Shown here in pieces: positions 11,630 to 25,400 of a stretch of 64,000 nucleotides of DNA; within the stretch, counting starts at the first letter, position 1, and the number at the start of each line of letters is the position of its first letter. The notes under the pieces were generated by a model. That model was not told where the DNA came from. It saw only the letters and a program-made list of their open reading frames with translations, and made no database searches. Origin of the DNA: Glandiceps talaboti (lineage: Eukaryota > Hemichordata > Enteropneusta > Spengelidae). The stretch covers positions 190,501 to 254,500 of the forward strand of contig NC_135566.1 in the NCBI RefSeq assembly GCF_964340395.1, in the 5' to 3' direction. A program made the position numbers and the translations under genes.

Positions 11630-14138
11630 TTAGGTTCTAACCTCCTCGTCCCATCCCTCACTCTCCCCTGCAAGTTGATAATGTTGTTTCCTGAGCGATG
11701 CAAGTTGTCGTCGTTGTTTGTCCAATTTCGTCTCCAACTCTAACACCTTGACTTGTGATTCCATTTCCAATTTTTTGGTCTCCATCAATGACATCTTACT
11801 GAAATCCATTGATTCTTTAAGAAAAACAATATTGAATTTCACTATCATAATCTATTTCAGATTACTTGGACCCTAATATCTACAAACCCTCTGCAGTAAA
11901 ACACAGCATTGGATGAAAGTGCGAGGTTCAAATCTGAGATCTGGATATTAATGTCTTTTTGTCTTTGAGTTTTTAACTAGAATTATCAAAGTGATCAAGA
12001 ATCAAGCATGATAAACAAAACGTATAGTAATTTTCTGACTGTATTTCAAGCCTGCATTTGGAACATGCGGTTCAAGTTAACTAAAAACACATGTACAAAG
12101 GCTATACTTTTCCTAAAATATCCCACAAAATATTGAATTCTGTTTTACCACACTTAACTTCTTGATAAAAAACCACCAGATCCTGAGTCAGAATGGATAA
12201 AAACCACCAGATCCTGAATCAGAATGAATTCCCTAATATCTGACCTTCATTCCCTCTATATTACACTGGTGGGTGAAATTATTCCAGGAAAATTGGGGAG
12301 GCAGCTATGATTACATGTCTCACCTTGTTCTTCAATCATCTGTGCACCTGTCTTTGCAGTGGCTACCACGGTGGCAGTTGACTCTGCTACTTTCCTAGAT
12401 GCTGTTTGTAATGGGGGTAAGGCCTTGCTCTCTCTCTCGGCCTTGACACGACTAGCTGCCACCAGCTGTGCTGTACTTGCAGCTATTTCATGGGAACATG
12501 CTATCAGTTCCTCAAATTTACCTTTGCCTTGAAGTAACTTGTCAGCTGAGTCTCTGTAAAGGATATGGAAAATAATACACCTTTCTGTTATACTATGCCC
12601 TCTAGTGTCAACACATCTACCACATCATAGTGTCAACACACAGCTATCACTTCATACTAGTACTAAACATGCGTGTCCCAAAAAACATTTTAATGCAACT
12701 GATACCAATATTGCTGTATTAAGAATTTAAAATGGCAATATTACAATACAGGGTAGTTATCTATTATCTCAACCATACCACTAGAGGGCACTAATTGTAT
12801 GAGAAGTTTTTCTTCACGAGAATGCTACCTACTTTAAAGGACTAGAACAGATCAAGAACATTTTCAGTATCAAAATGGAAGTACAGTACTTTTATTTGGT
12901 TCCTTTGTCTCATACATAATGTACAATATTATGAACATGAAAATTGCAATGTCTAAACCAAAAACCATATTTCTCTCATCTAATCTAAGATAATCAATAA
13001 TTAATAAACCCTGTAACTTACACTAAAACACTAGCACCCCATCCTACAGCCTTGGACGCCGATATTAGGCCTTCTGTCCATCGACTGTGTCTGGCATAAA
13101 ACTCCTTAGATGAAGAAGTTCCCTGTAAAGAACAAAAACAAAATCCTTTATTTTTAAAAACTTATGCTAAAACTTTCACTTTTGGATGAATCTCACTTTT
13201 GGTTTAAGACCTTCAATGTCACATCATATGTTAAATTCAATAAATATGACACAAGAACACTGCAAAGAACTAAAACATGCATGCACGCATGCACACACGC
13301 ATGCACCTTGCCTATAGCAGTAAGCAGTACTGAACCATATCAGTACAGTTGTGCTAAAAATGCATTTTCTGGAAATGAATCCTTATTCCACATAATACAA
13401 ATTCAATTTTGGCTGATTCACAAATTTTAAAGACTGTTTCTCTGAAGAAGTTTCAAACTCTAATTCCTTTTTCGTTTGTTTCACATTTTAATGAATAATA
13501 AGAAAGCAAAGTTACCCTTCCATGGTCCACTATTTCACTTTGTAAAACCTTTGATCTATTCATTAATACTTTAATATCCTTCATCAACTGTGTACAGGCA
13601 TCTAAAATTCTCTCATTCACTTCCAACTGGACACCACTGGTTTGTTCACGTGAATTGTTCAGCATTTCCTACAGAAAGGAACACAAATTTGTCTTTATTT
13701 ACAAAGAATCTACAAATAATTTGACGCAAGAAATGTGTGAGTGGTCATATTAATATGATTTTCACAGTATACGAATACAAGAATCTTATTGGTTTGTTTT
13801 CAATTATAAAGCAGTATATCAGCTGAGTTTAAATGTGGTTTTTTGGAGGGGTGTAATCTGTTTACTGAATATTGAACTGTATAATTCCCTATAATATTCT
13901 ATTTGTTGATACATTGACAAATACTTCATTATCACTATTTGATTAGCATCATTTTCATGGTTTCCATTCATCTCACAAAATTATCTTCACTGAAAAGATA
14001 TGAACTATAGATGGCGCTGTTCATTACCTCAATTCTAGTAACTGCTTCATCTACACGTTCTTGTGTTGTCTGCATTTCCTCTTCTACTGTTTCCCCAAGT
14101 TTCTTCTTTCCAACATCAGCTTCCTTAATGCATAAACC
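11630..14138 (-). CDS. HIP1R: HIP1R exons 20-24: I/LWEQ (THATCH) actin-binding domain and C-terminus
   Basis: The exons encode LEVNERILDACTQLMKDIKV, SRWTEGLISASKAVGWGA, CSHEIAASTAQLVAASRVKA and MESQVKVLELE, nearly matching HIP1, HIP1R and talin C-terminal I/LWEQ signatures. The preceding exon 20 (ETVEEEMQTTQERVDEAV) fits the upstream regulatory helix of the THATCH core. The final helix, LDKQRRQLASLRKQHYQLAG, is the family's C-terminal latch. The frame stops after GESEGWDEEVRT; a second possible ending is at 9613-9654. Confidence 0.93.
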
Positions 14139-17100
14139 CTGGAAAATGAAAATACAAACTTGTGAAAATTCTAGAAATATTGACATCACTTGCATGACAA
14201 ATGTACAGAGAATGCATTGCTTTATGATTTTGTTTTAAAATCAACCAGATAATCAATATTGCAATTCAAATGTAACCAAAACAATCATTTTGCAATTTTC
14301 AAATCTATTTGAACTGTGCAATTGATGTTGTGTTGTTCATTAGGATAACTATCAGCTTACCTCAGCTATTGTCTGTATTTGTTTCAATAACATCTGTATC
14401 TGTGTATTTCTGTCCCCAACTTTGCCTTTGTTGTTTTTCTGTTTGACTTCAGCTAGAAGCTCCAATGCCTTAGCACCAGTATTTTTACAGTTATCCGATA
14501 AATCTGAAAATTGATACCATAGCAACAAGCAATGTTATGGAAAGAAACTACACATCTAAACTATAGCTTAATATGTTTGAAACTAACTATATTTCAGTAA
14601 AATACTTTGTTGCCTTGGGGACCAATTTCTTTACACACCATAGAATAGCTTGAATCACTCAAAACATTGCATATAAAAATTTGTACCTGGTTCTTTAAAA
14701 TCATTACACAAATTTGTTTACTATCTTCTTCTTAAGGACATCATAAATCTATCATTTTCTCACTCATGGAACTAACACAATGTTTAATGACCATTTATAA
14801 CATGGCTATAAGTTCTGAAATTATTTCGTTCTTTACCTAAAAATAGTGCATGGTGACTTCACATTCTTGATTTTAACTGAGGATAGGTTGGAGATTTCTT
14901 AGAATTATACTAGATCAATAGGAATAGATTAACTTGCACAAAGATAACAATATGATGTAACTTACTTTGTCCCTGGTCTACAGGTGCCATATGAGATGTA
15001 GCTTGACCTTGCAATACAAAGTCACTAAAGATATGTGAAAAAGCTGCCACACTACAAACTAATGTAGATACAACTGAGGGGGAAACAACATACATGGCTT
15101 TGAATATTATTTGTAGAGGCATTCTGTCTACATGTTTAGTTTAACACTGAGAACAACTTATCATAGGTTCATAAGAACCATAAGGTACACTGGACAAATA
15201 TGACTTGTATGATTTGTGGTTACATACATTGACTGTTTCTTAATATATTCCATGACCTTAAGATCTTTTCCAGCAATCACACAAATAATTTCTCTAACTC
15301 CAGTAGGAAATAGTTTTGTCACAGTACAACAAAAAAGAGTGACATCAGAATGGTTTGCTGCTTTAAATTGCTTGTAATACTGAATAATGTACAGATATTG
15401 TGTTCACAGCCATCACAGATCTAGTGTAGTATACAGCCTTCCATGTTATACATAATTTTTTCAGCATTATCAACATGTACCAGGTATATGTATCAGAATT
15501 CTTATTTTCAATTTCTAATTCAGAAGTCCAGAAGAACATGACAGTCTTTATCTGGAAATCGGAATATCAAAGTGTCATGAAGACTAGAAATATGCCACCA
15601 CATACCTGAGTTATCATCTGCAAATGCATCATATGTTCCTTTGATGGAGTTCAGAGACTGTTCCAGTGTACCAAACCTTGTCAACAGATATTCTGTAATA
15701 GTTAAATACACATTCAATCATTAATAAGTGGAGTTATCTACCTACATCTAAGTTTTACCACTTGAAGCTAACAACTAATCCTGACATGGACAGCGAAGAC
15801 TGCAAACTTCAAGATGTCCTATATCAATACAGGATTTTACATTTTCAGAGATTAGAATCTAAATAGTGGGTGTTACTTTTTTTTGCACTGTTTATCCAAT
15901 AGTAATTATCAAATAACATGGCCATGTCTGAAAATTGCTACAGTGAATATATTATAGTATATGCTGCAACTTATGTATGTAACAAGAAATGTGGTATTTA
16001 TAAGTGAACTTTAAACCCTGACCTGCTGTACATGTTGTAGAAGAGTATTCAGGGTTGTCCATTTCTTCTAATGCTTTTTTGATCACATCCTCTGCTTCTT
16101 CAACTGAATTCACTGTAAAAAATACAAATTATCAAGATCTTTACCATAATATGGATAACACTAATCTTTCGTGGCTTGGATATGGGTTTTTTGGACCACA
16201 GTAACACACATCAAAACCTGTCAGATGTACGGTAGTTGATAAAATGGCTAACCATATATTGACGATACTACACCACTTTGGACTTGCTACATCTACCATA
16301 TTTGGGGGTCACTAAGTCACTTTGTAGCAGTAAACATTTAGTAAATTGTACGTCAACATTAAATACTAAATATGCACACCACAAGGACACTATTATATAT
16401 TTTGCCTTATGGTAGGGATATTGGGAAACCAAGCCTCTGATATTTGACCTGCTACCTTGGTTTCTACACAGTACTATATTTCATTCAGAACAAGCGGTTT
16501 CTATGTACCAATTTGTGACACTATAAATGCACAGCTTGGAAGTAACAATCTATATTACCAATCTTAAAGCAATATCAATGGTGTAAATGCTGGTACATCT
16601 TCACTACACAATCAAAATCTACATTTTTCACACAGTCCTTGCAGTTCCACCATTTCACTGTGACAAGTGCAAAGATTCTACACTACAACCCTACCTAACA
16701 CGGCATAAGTGTCTTCCTCCATTTTCTTCTTCAACCTTTCCTCAGCTGCAGTACGTTCTGCAATGTCTCTCTGTAATCCCATCATTTGGTTTTTAAACTC
16801 TTCTTCAGCAATAGCTTTTTCTGCAACCAATTTCTCTAATTCTTCCAATCTTTTTCTCAAATCTTCTTCTACAGCTCTTCTTTCTTCCACTGATTTTTGT
16901 AAACCTTCCTCAGCTCGTTTAAGTCCCTGCTCACTAGCAAGTTTAGCTTCAACTATTGTTTGTAAATGATCAATTTCCTTTCGGAATGTATCCTCAGATT
17001 CTGTCTTTGCCGCTACCGTTTTTTCTAATTCTTCATTTTGTTTCAAAAGTGCTTCTTGCACATTTTCTTTTTCTCTAATTGCAGTCTGCAGTTGTTCAAT

Positions 17101-20100
17101 TAATTCATCGGAACTTTCTTTGGCTTCTTCATTCTCCTGTGATGTTTTTGTAACAGCTATGAGTTGTTTGGATGTCTCGGCACTCTGGAAATACACAAAA
17201 TATTTCATTCTGATTACTTTGCTGGTAACACGGATTCCTAAATCCTACCAGTGTTACATTCCTATATGTATGGATGGTACAACAAAACCAGTTACCATAG
17301 TTACGTCCCTGTATGTTTGGTAAAACAAAACTAGTTACCATAGTTACGTCCCTGTATATATGGTAAAACAAAACTACAGTTATGTCCCTGTATGTACAGG
17401 GGTGAACAAATCATTTTGTGAACTGGTGGTCCCCGGACCAGTGCCTTAAAAAATCCAGTGGTCCTGCTGAAAGAATTAGTGGTCCGTGGTCCTTGGTCCC
17501 GCTAACATGAAACATTAAATCTTGCCTATGAATCTATATATTTAGACGTACACCACTTATAGTTGAACAATACCCAATTTATAATGATAAATATAAAGTT
17601 GACATGCTTGGTTTCAGTCAATTGACAATTCTATTATATTTGTAACGGTTATTTTGACACATCGATGAAACGAAAAATATTGAACGGCGACTTCACTTGG
17701 ATTTCACTAAGGATTAGAAATTTGACAGAAATATGCGACAAGAACATTGAAAAACAGTTTTACTTGGTAATGATTGCAGTATGACGACAAAAGTTGTACT
17801 ACGTTTTGTCAAACTTGTCTGGAAAACCCAGATATTGCAAGCAAATCATCACAAGTGTACAAAGAAACTGACCCCTTCAAAGTTGATCCTATAAAATCTC
17901 ACGAAAAAAAAAACTACGAACACATACATTGCCTGACTAGGAGTCCTTGTGTCCATGGTGTGACTGTGTCGAGGTAAAATCAAATTTACCAGTTGTCGAG
18001 GCTTTGGAAAAAGACCTAGGAACACATACATTGCCTGACTAGAGGGAGTCCGTGTGACGGTATGGAGATAAAATCAAATTCATCAAATTCGCCAGTTATC
18101 GAGGCTTTGGCAAATATCATATCACAGTGCTAAAATAGATACTTCGTTGACTATCTGTAAGTGTAACCCTAAAATCAGAATGTTCATTTGGTGTCATGCT
18201 GGTCAGTTGTTTTCCATAGCTCAAAAGATTGACCCATGTCCGTGTTGTCCATTTAAAACTTTACAGCCATTCGCGTTTCAGATGGGTCTAAATTATTTAC
18301 GAGATGGATAGCCACACATTACACAGCAAATCTACTTGGGAAATGGTCGTTTATTTGAGAGGTACTACTGTAGTGTGGACACTGACGTCCTATGTTTACA
18401 GATAGTAACAGATAAGATATCGTGGGAAATGCCTTGGCGCATACCATTTCTGTCTAGGGTTGGTCTTAGCACATTATTTTTAGTTACACCTAAATTACAT
18501 GCAAGGAGAAAATGAAACAGGTGGTGTATATTTTTGATCGTGTAATGTTTTATCTATTACAAAGTAAACGATAATAAGCAGCATAAATGCTCAGATTTGG
18601 AGTGCATTTGTGTTATGTGTCTAACAAGCAACCCACACACCCGAAATGGAATGAGCAACATGTGTGCACACATCTGAGCTCTACATCTGAGGTTCGAGAC
18701 CAGCATATTGCAGAAAGCAATGCAGGAGGACTGGTATGGTATTGTCAACCCTTGTAAGTCATTGGAAAAACCAAGATGACAGTCAGTGATTGCTATCATG
18801 GAAGTACATGTAACTGAGGTTGGCAAAAATGATGAAACCTTTGTTATTCACTTGCCCAGTGGACAAACTTGGTAACTTTTGTCCCGGACTTTTGTGGGAT
18901 AACATGAAGTTTGTGCGTCATTTGGATGACTTCATTTCATGAAAGGGGTTCTATTATAAATCATTTGAAACTCCTTTATGAATAAAAACAATAATACAAT
19001 CAATGCTGACAGAATGATAGCAAATAAAATGTTTCATTTGATACATTTGAATTATTATACAATGAAATTATTATTCTTGTCTTCCTAATTCTTGTGTCCC
19101 TAAACCGGTATGTCCCTACTAGTAATGATATGAGCCACATGTGCGTTGAGTGTTATCTCCTGTCTATCATTTCACATTGTTGTTGATTCAGTGAAATAAA
19201 CTACGATGTACGGCCGCTACTATGACGTATTGACGCACCACCAGTCATTCAACTGTCAAAGTTCACGCCCCGCCCCTCTCTATAGCATACTAAAGTATTG
19301 CTGGTTTGAAGTCGGAAGTCACCTGATAATACTTCATGACCCACCGAAAGGTCATGCAAGGCTTGTAGTTTTAGCTCCATCGTGATCGTATTTCTTGTTT
19401 GTTCACATTCAGTTGTTGCTGTTCCTACTTTTTAGCATGATTATTTACAGTTTAAGGTACTGGTCCGACGGACCAGACAAGGTCAAATTTGTGTGGTCCG
19501 CCCAAAAAAATCACTGGTCCCGGACCTCGGACCAGTGGATTTGTTCACCCCTGATGTATTTTCATCAGTAAAAGGTCTGAAGTGATATGTTAAAGTTTCC
19601 AAATTGATGAAATGAGAATATTTTTCTCTATCTGGATTGAAAATGGAACTTTGACATCTTGTAACATTACCCAAATTACTGTTAGCCATTGTTTATGTAA
19701 CCTATGTTCACCACTCACAATTGCAGATAAAATCTTACAAAAAGTTATTGGGAAATTTTCTTCAAGTTGTATTTTATGTTTAATATATTTGAAGTGTTTC
19801 TTTAATGTAAAGATGTATCTGTGCCATAGTTCAAATGTTACACCATTGACCTCAGTGACCACTTACCTTTCTGATCAATTGTACATGTTCTTCTCGCAGA
19901 GCATTATACACATCTTTCATTTTACGAAACTTTTCTTCATTTCCTTTAGCTTTTCCTGTAAACAAGCAGGTCGAATAATTTCAGGAGATTTCTTTTTTTT
20001 TCAGAATACTGTTCTCTTGTGTTATCATACAACTAAGGCATGATGGCTGCAGGGTGAATTCTTTGTTATTAAATACACTCTTGCCATTACATTTACCAGG

Positions 20101-22407
20101 ATTACCACAAAGAAACAAAAAGACTGTTTTGTTTTAAACATTACCATAAGTTTGTGACTACCATCCATTCTGCTTGACATTCTTTTGTCTGTAGTCTTCA
20201 AATTGTCTTACAATTTTTGTTACTGTATTATCACAATATTTGTCAAGACTTTCCATGTTGTGTTGATATTTATACCCTGGAATTCATGCTACACACAAAT
20301 TTCATTTTCTTTCATATACTGGAGATTAAAGATTACAGAGATTCCTAGCTAATTTTCTTGCCAAAATAATGAGTCTTTTCTACTGCAGACAAAAATGGGT
20401 TGGACGTTCCAGTGAGGAACAACTGATAAATTGATGCTTTTTCAGTTTGGAGAAATAACTGAAATGTGTACTGAGTATATACTACAGACCAACTGTGTAC
20501 TCTAGTATATACTACAGACCAACTGTGTACTCTAGTATATACTACAGACCAACTGTGCACTCTAGTATATACTACAGACCAACTGTGTACTCTAGTATAT
20601 ACTACAGACCAACTGTGTACTCTAGTATATACTACAGACCAACTGTGTACTCTAGTATATGCTACAGACCAACTGTGTACTCTAGTATATACTACAGACC
20701 AACTGTGTACTCTAGCATATTCTACAGACCAACTGTGTACTTTTAAGAATCATATCTAACGAAAACATCAAAAGTTCTTACTCTAAAAGAAAAACAAGGG
20801 GATACTGAAGCCAAGGACTAAACGATATGGAATACTTCAATCAAGATGTTGAAAGCTCATTTTATTAACTGACTTACTTTCTAGTTCTACAACCTTTTCC
20901 TGGGGTACGTTACTTGCCATTTGAATTGTTTGGTCAAATTGACTTCTCAATGCAATGATTTCCTGGAAATGAAGAATCATTGCAGACAAATTAACAAGCA
21001 CACTTTTAAGGCTGAATTATTCACCTTTCAGTCTATCTGCATTTAAAGTCACTTGAATACATGATTATTATTGAACACAAAAATCCAAGGAAAGTCTTTT
21101 GTTTCTATCTTTCTATGTGTGTGCAAAGACAGCAACTACTACTATGATGTAACTGTCATAATTTTTGAGATGAAAGAAGATTGTGTACATTTTTCTGGCA
21201 GTATGAAAATTATACTGCTGATCATTGCAATATCAAGCTACCCCCACCACCACCACCACCACCCTCACCACCACCACCACCACTACCACCACCCTCACCA
21301 CCACCACTACCACCACCACCATCATCATCATCGCAATATGCAATTCTCAAGATTCATCCATCATATCTAACCCCTTACCTCATCTTTCTGCTGTATCATT
21401 TCTTCAAGACTCTGTATTTTGTTCTTCAAGCCATCAATAAGTCTTTGGTCCACTTTTCTCATCTCCTCCATCTGTCTTCTTAGAGTGGCTACATCAATCT
21501 TGAGTTGTTCAATTTCAAAGTCTCTGCAGATGACACATATAAACATAAGTTGTAGACAAGAACAGAGCAAGATGATATTAAAACAAACACACACAAACAA
21601 CTCAACAAGTTGCCAGACATTGATACTGCCCTCTAGTGGTGAACATTCTTGTGTTTTTGTTCCCACTTCCTGAAGTTTTCAAATAAAAACATGGTCAGAA
21701 CACTTGCTCCTTTCAAGATTCATTTCTATATCTTTTGAGGGTGCTATTTGAAAGATTCCTATAATATCTTGTGAGGGCGCTATTACAAGGTTCCTTTCCA
21801 ACAATACCTTGTGAGGGCTCTGTTCAACATCTCTTTCCCACTTCACAATCAGCAGAACAAAAGACAAAACTCCCTTTCAAGATATCTGTTTCCATTTGCA
21901 CTAAGGGGAAAGGTGTTCAATATCGATGACAATGTAAAAACATTGCACCACAAGAATAAACGAAACTCCAGAACAGAAGTCTACCAAGATATTACCTGTA
22001 AATATATTGATATCAGGGCCTCACAATACTATTCAAATTTCAGTTACAAATGGTCAAAGTGAGGATTTATAAACATTTTGTTTTTCATAACTTACCTATC
22101 ATCTCTGGTTGGTTGTGGGAATGGAGGCAGGGGTGGAGCATGTTGTCCATTGGTAGTAGTTACATCAAAGACATCATTCTCAAATAGGTTAGCTACCTTA
22201 GTGTTATCACAGGCTAGGTCCATACTTTGGTCAAACATCACAAGGCTCTCATCTACAGGGGTCTGATTTAACAAAATATTGGACATCAATTTGCATTAAT
22301 TAACAAAAATAAGACACAAGGTTAAAATAATGGGAACAAGATGAAGGAGTATAGCTACTGGTATCAAGAACATCTTGCTATGTGTTTCACAAACAATAAC
22401 ATTTATG

Positions 22408-22476
<69 letters not shown>

Positions 22477-25400
22477 TGACTGAAGTACTATCTACATCAT
22501 AGTACATGGTCAAAAATTATACAATAAATTCAAAAGCACTTTTTTTCACCTCTTCACTTGCTTATATTTTTTACAAAGGGTTTTCTTAAGGAATCTACGA
22601 TTTGGAGTGTTTACGTGGAATTGAAAATGTTTGTTCCCATGATATATGACTTGCATGTGTTGTTTGTCTATTTAGAGTATGCATGCATGACTACAGATAA
22701 TACCACTTAGAAAGAAATCTACAGATAAGAGTATTAATTGCTATTGGAATGCATGAGTGATAATTTTCACGTTTAAGGTGTATTCACCCAGAAATCATAA
22801 TAGTTTGAATCGAATGTTCCAAAACCGATGTCACCATACATTCATAATATTGGCAAGACCATTGTTGTGAAGGTGTGGAAGAGTTTAAAATGGGGATGAA
22901 ATGAGATGATACTAACTCTGCTTTGGCTGCTTGTTGTACTCACAGTAGGACTGTCTGGTGTCATGATACTGTCCACATCATCATCATGTGCCATGACAAC
23001 CACAGGACTCACATGACTGCTGTAATCTGATGCTATCAGGAAATTGGGAGGGTTCTGTGGAGATCGAAAACAAAAAACTTCATTATATCAAATGCAACAT
23101 TGGATTGTTGGTGGCTGACTGGTTAGTTTATTTGACCCTACCCCTGGTACCACTACAGTTGGGTTTCAAACCATCCTATGCTAACAGGTTTGCATGTAAG
23201 TAGGGTGTATGAAACCATCCTGTGCTAACAGGTTTGCATGTATTAAAGTAGGGTGTATGAAGGGGGTATTCCTGGGTTTCCTACTGCATGAACAATATAA
23301 CATCAGAGTGTTGCACAGGCAGTGACTATATTTGATTCCACGTTCTTATTTGCATAAAGTATCTATAATTGCTACTTGTCAATACATATTAATTGTTACA
23401 GTACTATAAGTGAGACTTGTATTTTTTATATGTCTTGATACACAACTGACTGCTACTTACAGCTGGAAGAGTTGGGACTTGAATAAGTCTTTTAAAGTAT
23501 TGCAGATTGCTAGCCTTACGGAAGAATTCTTTGAGTGCCTTGAACTGTTGTCTAAATCTTTCCCTGTGTCCTGCCAAGGTGTCTGCTGGAAGACCTACAA
23601 ATCAACAACAATTCAAAGTTATGGAGTGATGTGGCTACTTGATTTTTTACATGCCAGTGAATATCTGAGATAATCCTTAAATACATTCATAAGGCCTGTA
23701 AACCTTAGTAATAATTAGTTATTGTATCACGACCATAGGTTCTCATTACTGACAACTAATGTTTAGCCTGTTCAGGTTGACAGTTTTGTCAAACTAGAGA
23801 GGTTTAGATACACAGTAGAATGTATACACGTACAGGAGCGTTATTGTAAAGGCGTAAGGTAATGATGCATACAAAGTTGTGTTTAGTTACGTGTTCAGAA
23901 CGCAAATGTGAAAGACATTGGAATGTGCACACACGTTGACACCTTCTGTCCAGAAGGCCACAAACATGACTTTGTTTTCTGAAAATGTCGGTATTTTTGC
24001 CATTTTTCCCACAACTACCCACAAAGAAAAACTGAACAATTAGTTTACACTTATGCTTCCGAAAAAATGTGACATTTAATTGAAGAAAAATGACAAAAAC
24101 GTATTTATGTGTGGACCACCACTTTGACATAGCATTGCTTCGTATCACGTGACTTTGATGCTACATGTATAGCACACAAGTACAATGGAAATCACAAACC
24201 CTGAAACAAAACACCGCCTGGTTCGACAAAAATCTTACTAACGTTGCCACAGTTTTTGTCTGGCCAGACAAAATATTTCTTTGATGTTGTAAATGTTCTC
24301 ATCTGGCTCAACAAAAATCTAATTAACATTTCCACATGTTATCGTCTGGCACAACAAGAACTGAACTACAATTGATACATTTTAGTCAATTGACTGTCTC
24401 AAAAATATAAAAGAACGCGCCAAACCTTAGGTTTACCTGGCAGGGACATATGAATTTGGCGTTGATCTCCTAAGATAATGGTAGCTCACTCAAAGAAAGT
24501 GTAACAATATCGGTAAAGATGTTTGTCATGCCAGACAATTGACGAAACGCTGTTGGTAAGATTTTTGTCTATAGCCAGCCGATAGAATGTAGCTTTGTTA
24601 ATGAGATTTTTGTTGAGCCAGATGATGTTTTGTTTTAGGGTTTATGATTTCCGTTGTAAATATGCGCATCTAAACCTCTCTACTATCTGTTTGCTGGCTT
24701 TACTGCTTGCACAAAATGACATACCAAGTATCTACAATCATGTCATCACCACTATGCCACCTACTGGTAAAGCCAGTAATTAGACACTTTGACAAAACCC
24801 TGTCAACCTGAATATGTGAAATGTTACCTGTAAAGAATCAGAACCCTTGGTCATGATAAACAAACTTATTAATACAATCTGAGATAAACTTTTAAATATT
24901 TTAAACAGTAGAAAACTTAACTTTATTAACTATGAACCCTGAGTCCATTTACATTCATTCATTCCTCATACTTGATTCATTTCTATGGTAACAGTGAAAA
25001 CTACTACATCACTTTCCAAAAATTTGTAACTGTAGAAAAATATGTAATTATGAACATACACTGTCATATCTCTAGAACAGGATATAGATATGCAATAATA
25101 TAACATGTATATTGCCATGACTATCCTTTAAAATCAACCAATGTGTGTGTGTGTGTGTGTGTGTGTGCATGCGTGCATGCACACAAAGACACACCAAAAT
25201 CCATAAAAAGCACTTACATGCATGTAATTTGAAGAGTATTTTTACACAGAGATCATAGAGTGCACTGCCATCTTGTATCATAGGTATGAGAGGTGCTAGC
25301 CTACACTGACCAGTTGATGTCATCGAGTTGGATCGTGATGGGTTAAATGAATTGAACACTGCAAATAATACAATACAATAATATATAAATGAATGTTTCT

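Noticed and set aside
16709-16969. 86-codon plus-strand ORF rich in Ser/Phe/Leu
   Set aside because: Antisense shadow of the Glu/Lys-rich HIP1R coiled-coil exon.
19612-20043. 143-codon plus-strand ORF
   Set aside because: Antisense to HIP1R exon 14 (19867-19955), which is supported by family similarity; the ORF is its shadow plus intron.
20474-20742. Regular 30-bp repeats resembling a CRISPR array
   Set aside because: Units are contiguous with no unique spacers and lie in an animal intron. The same applies to the 31- and 35-bp arrays at 37137 and 48590.
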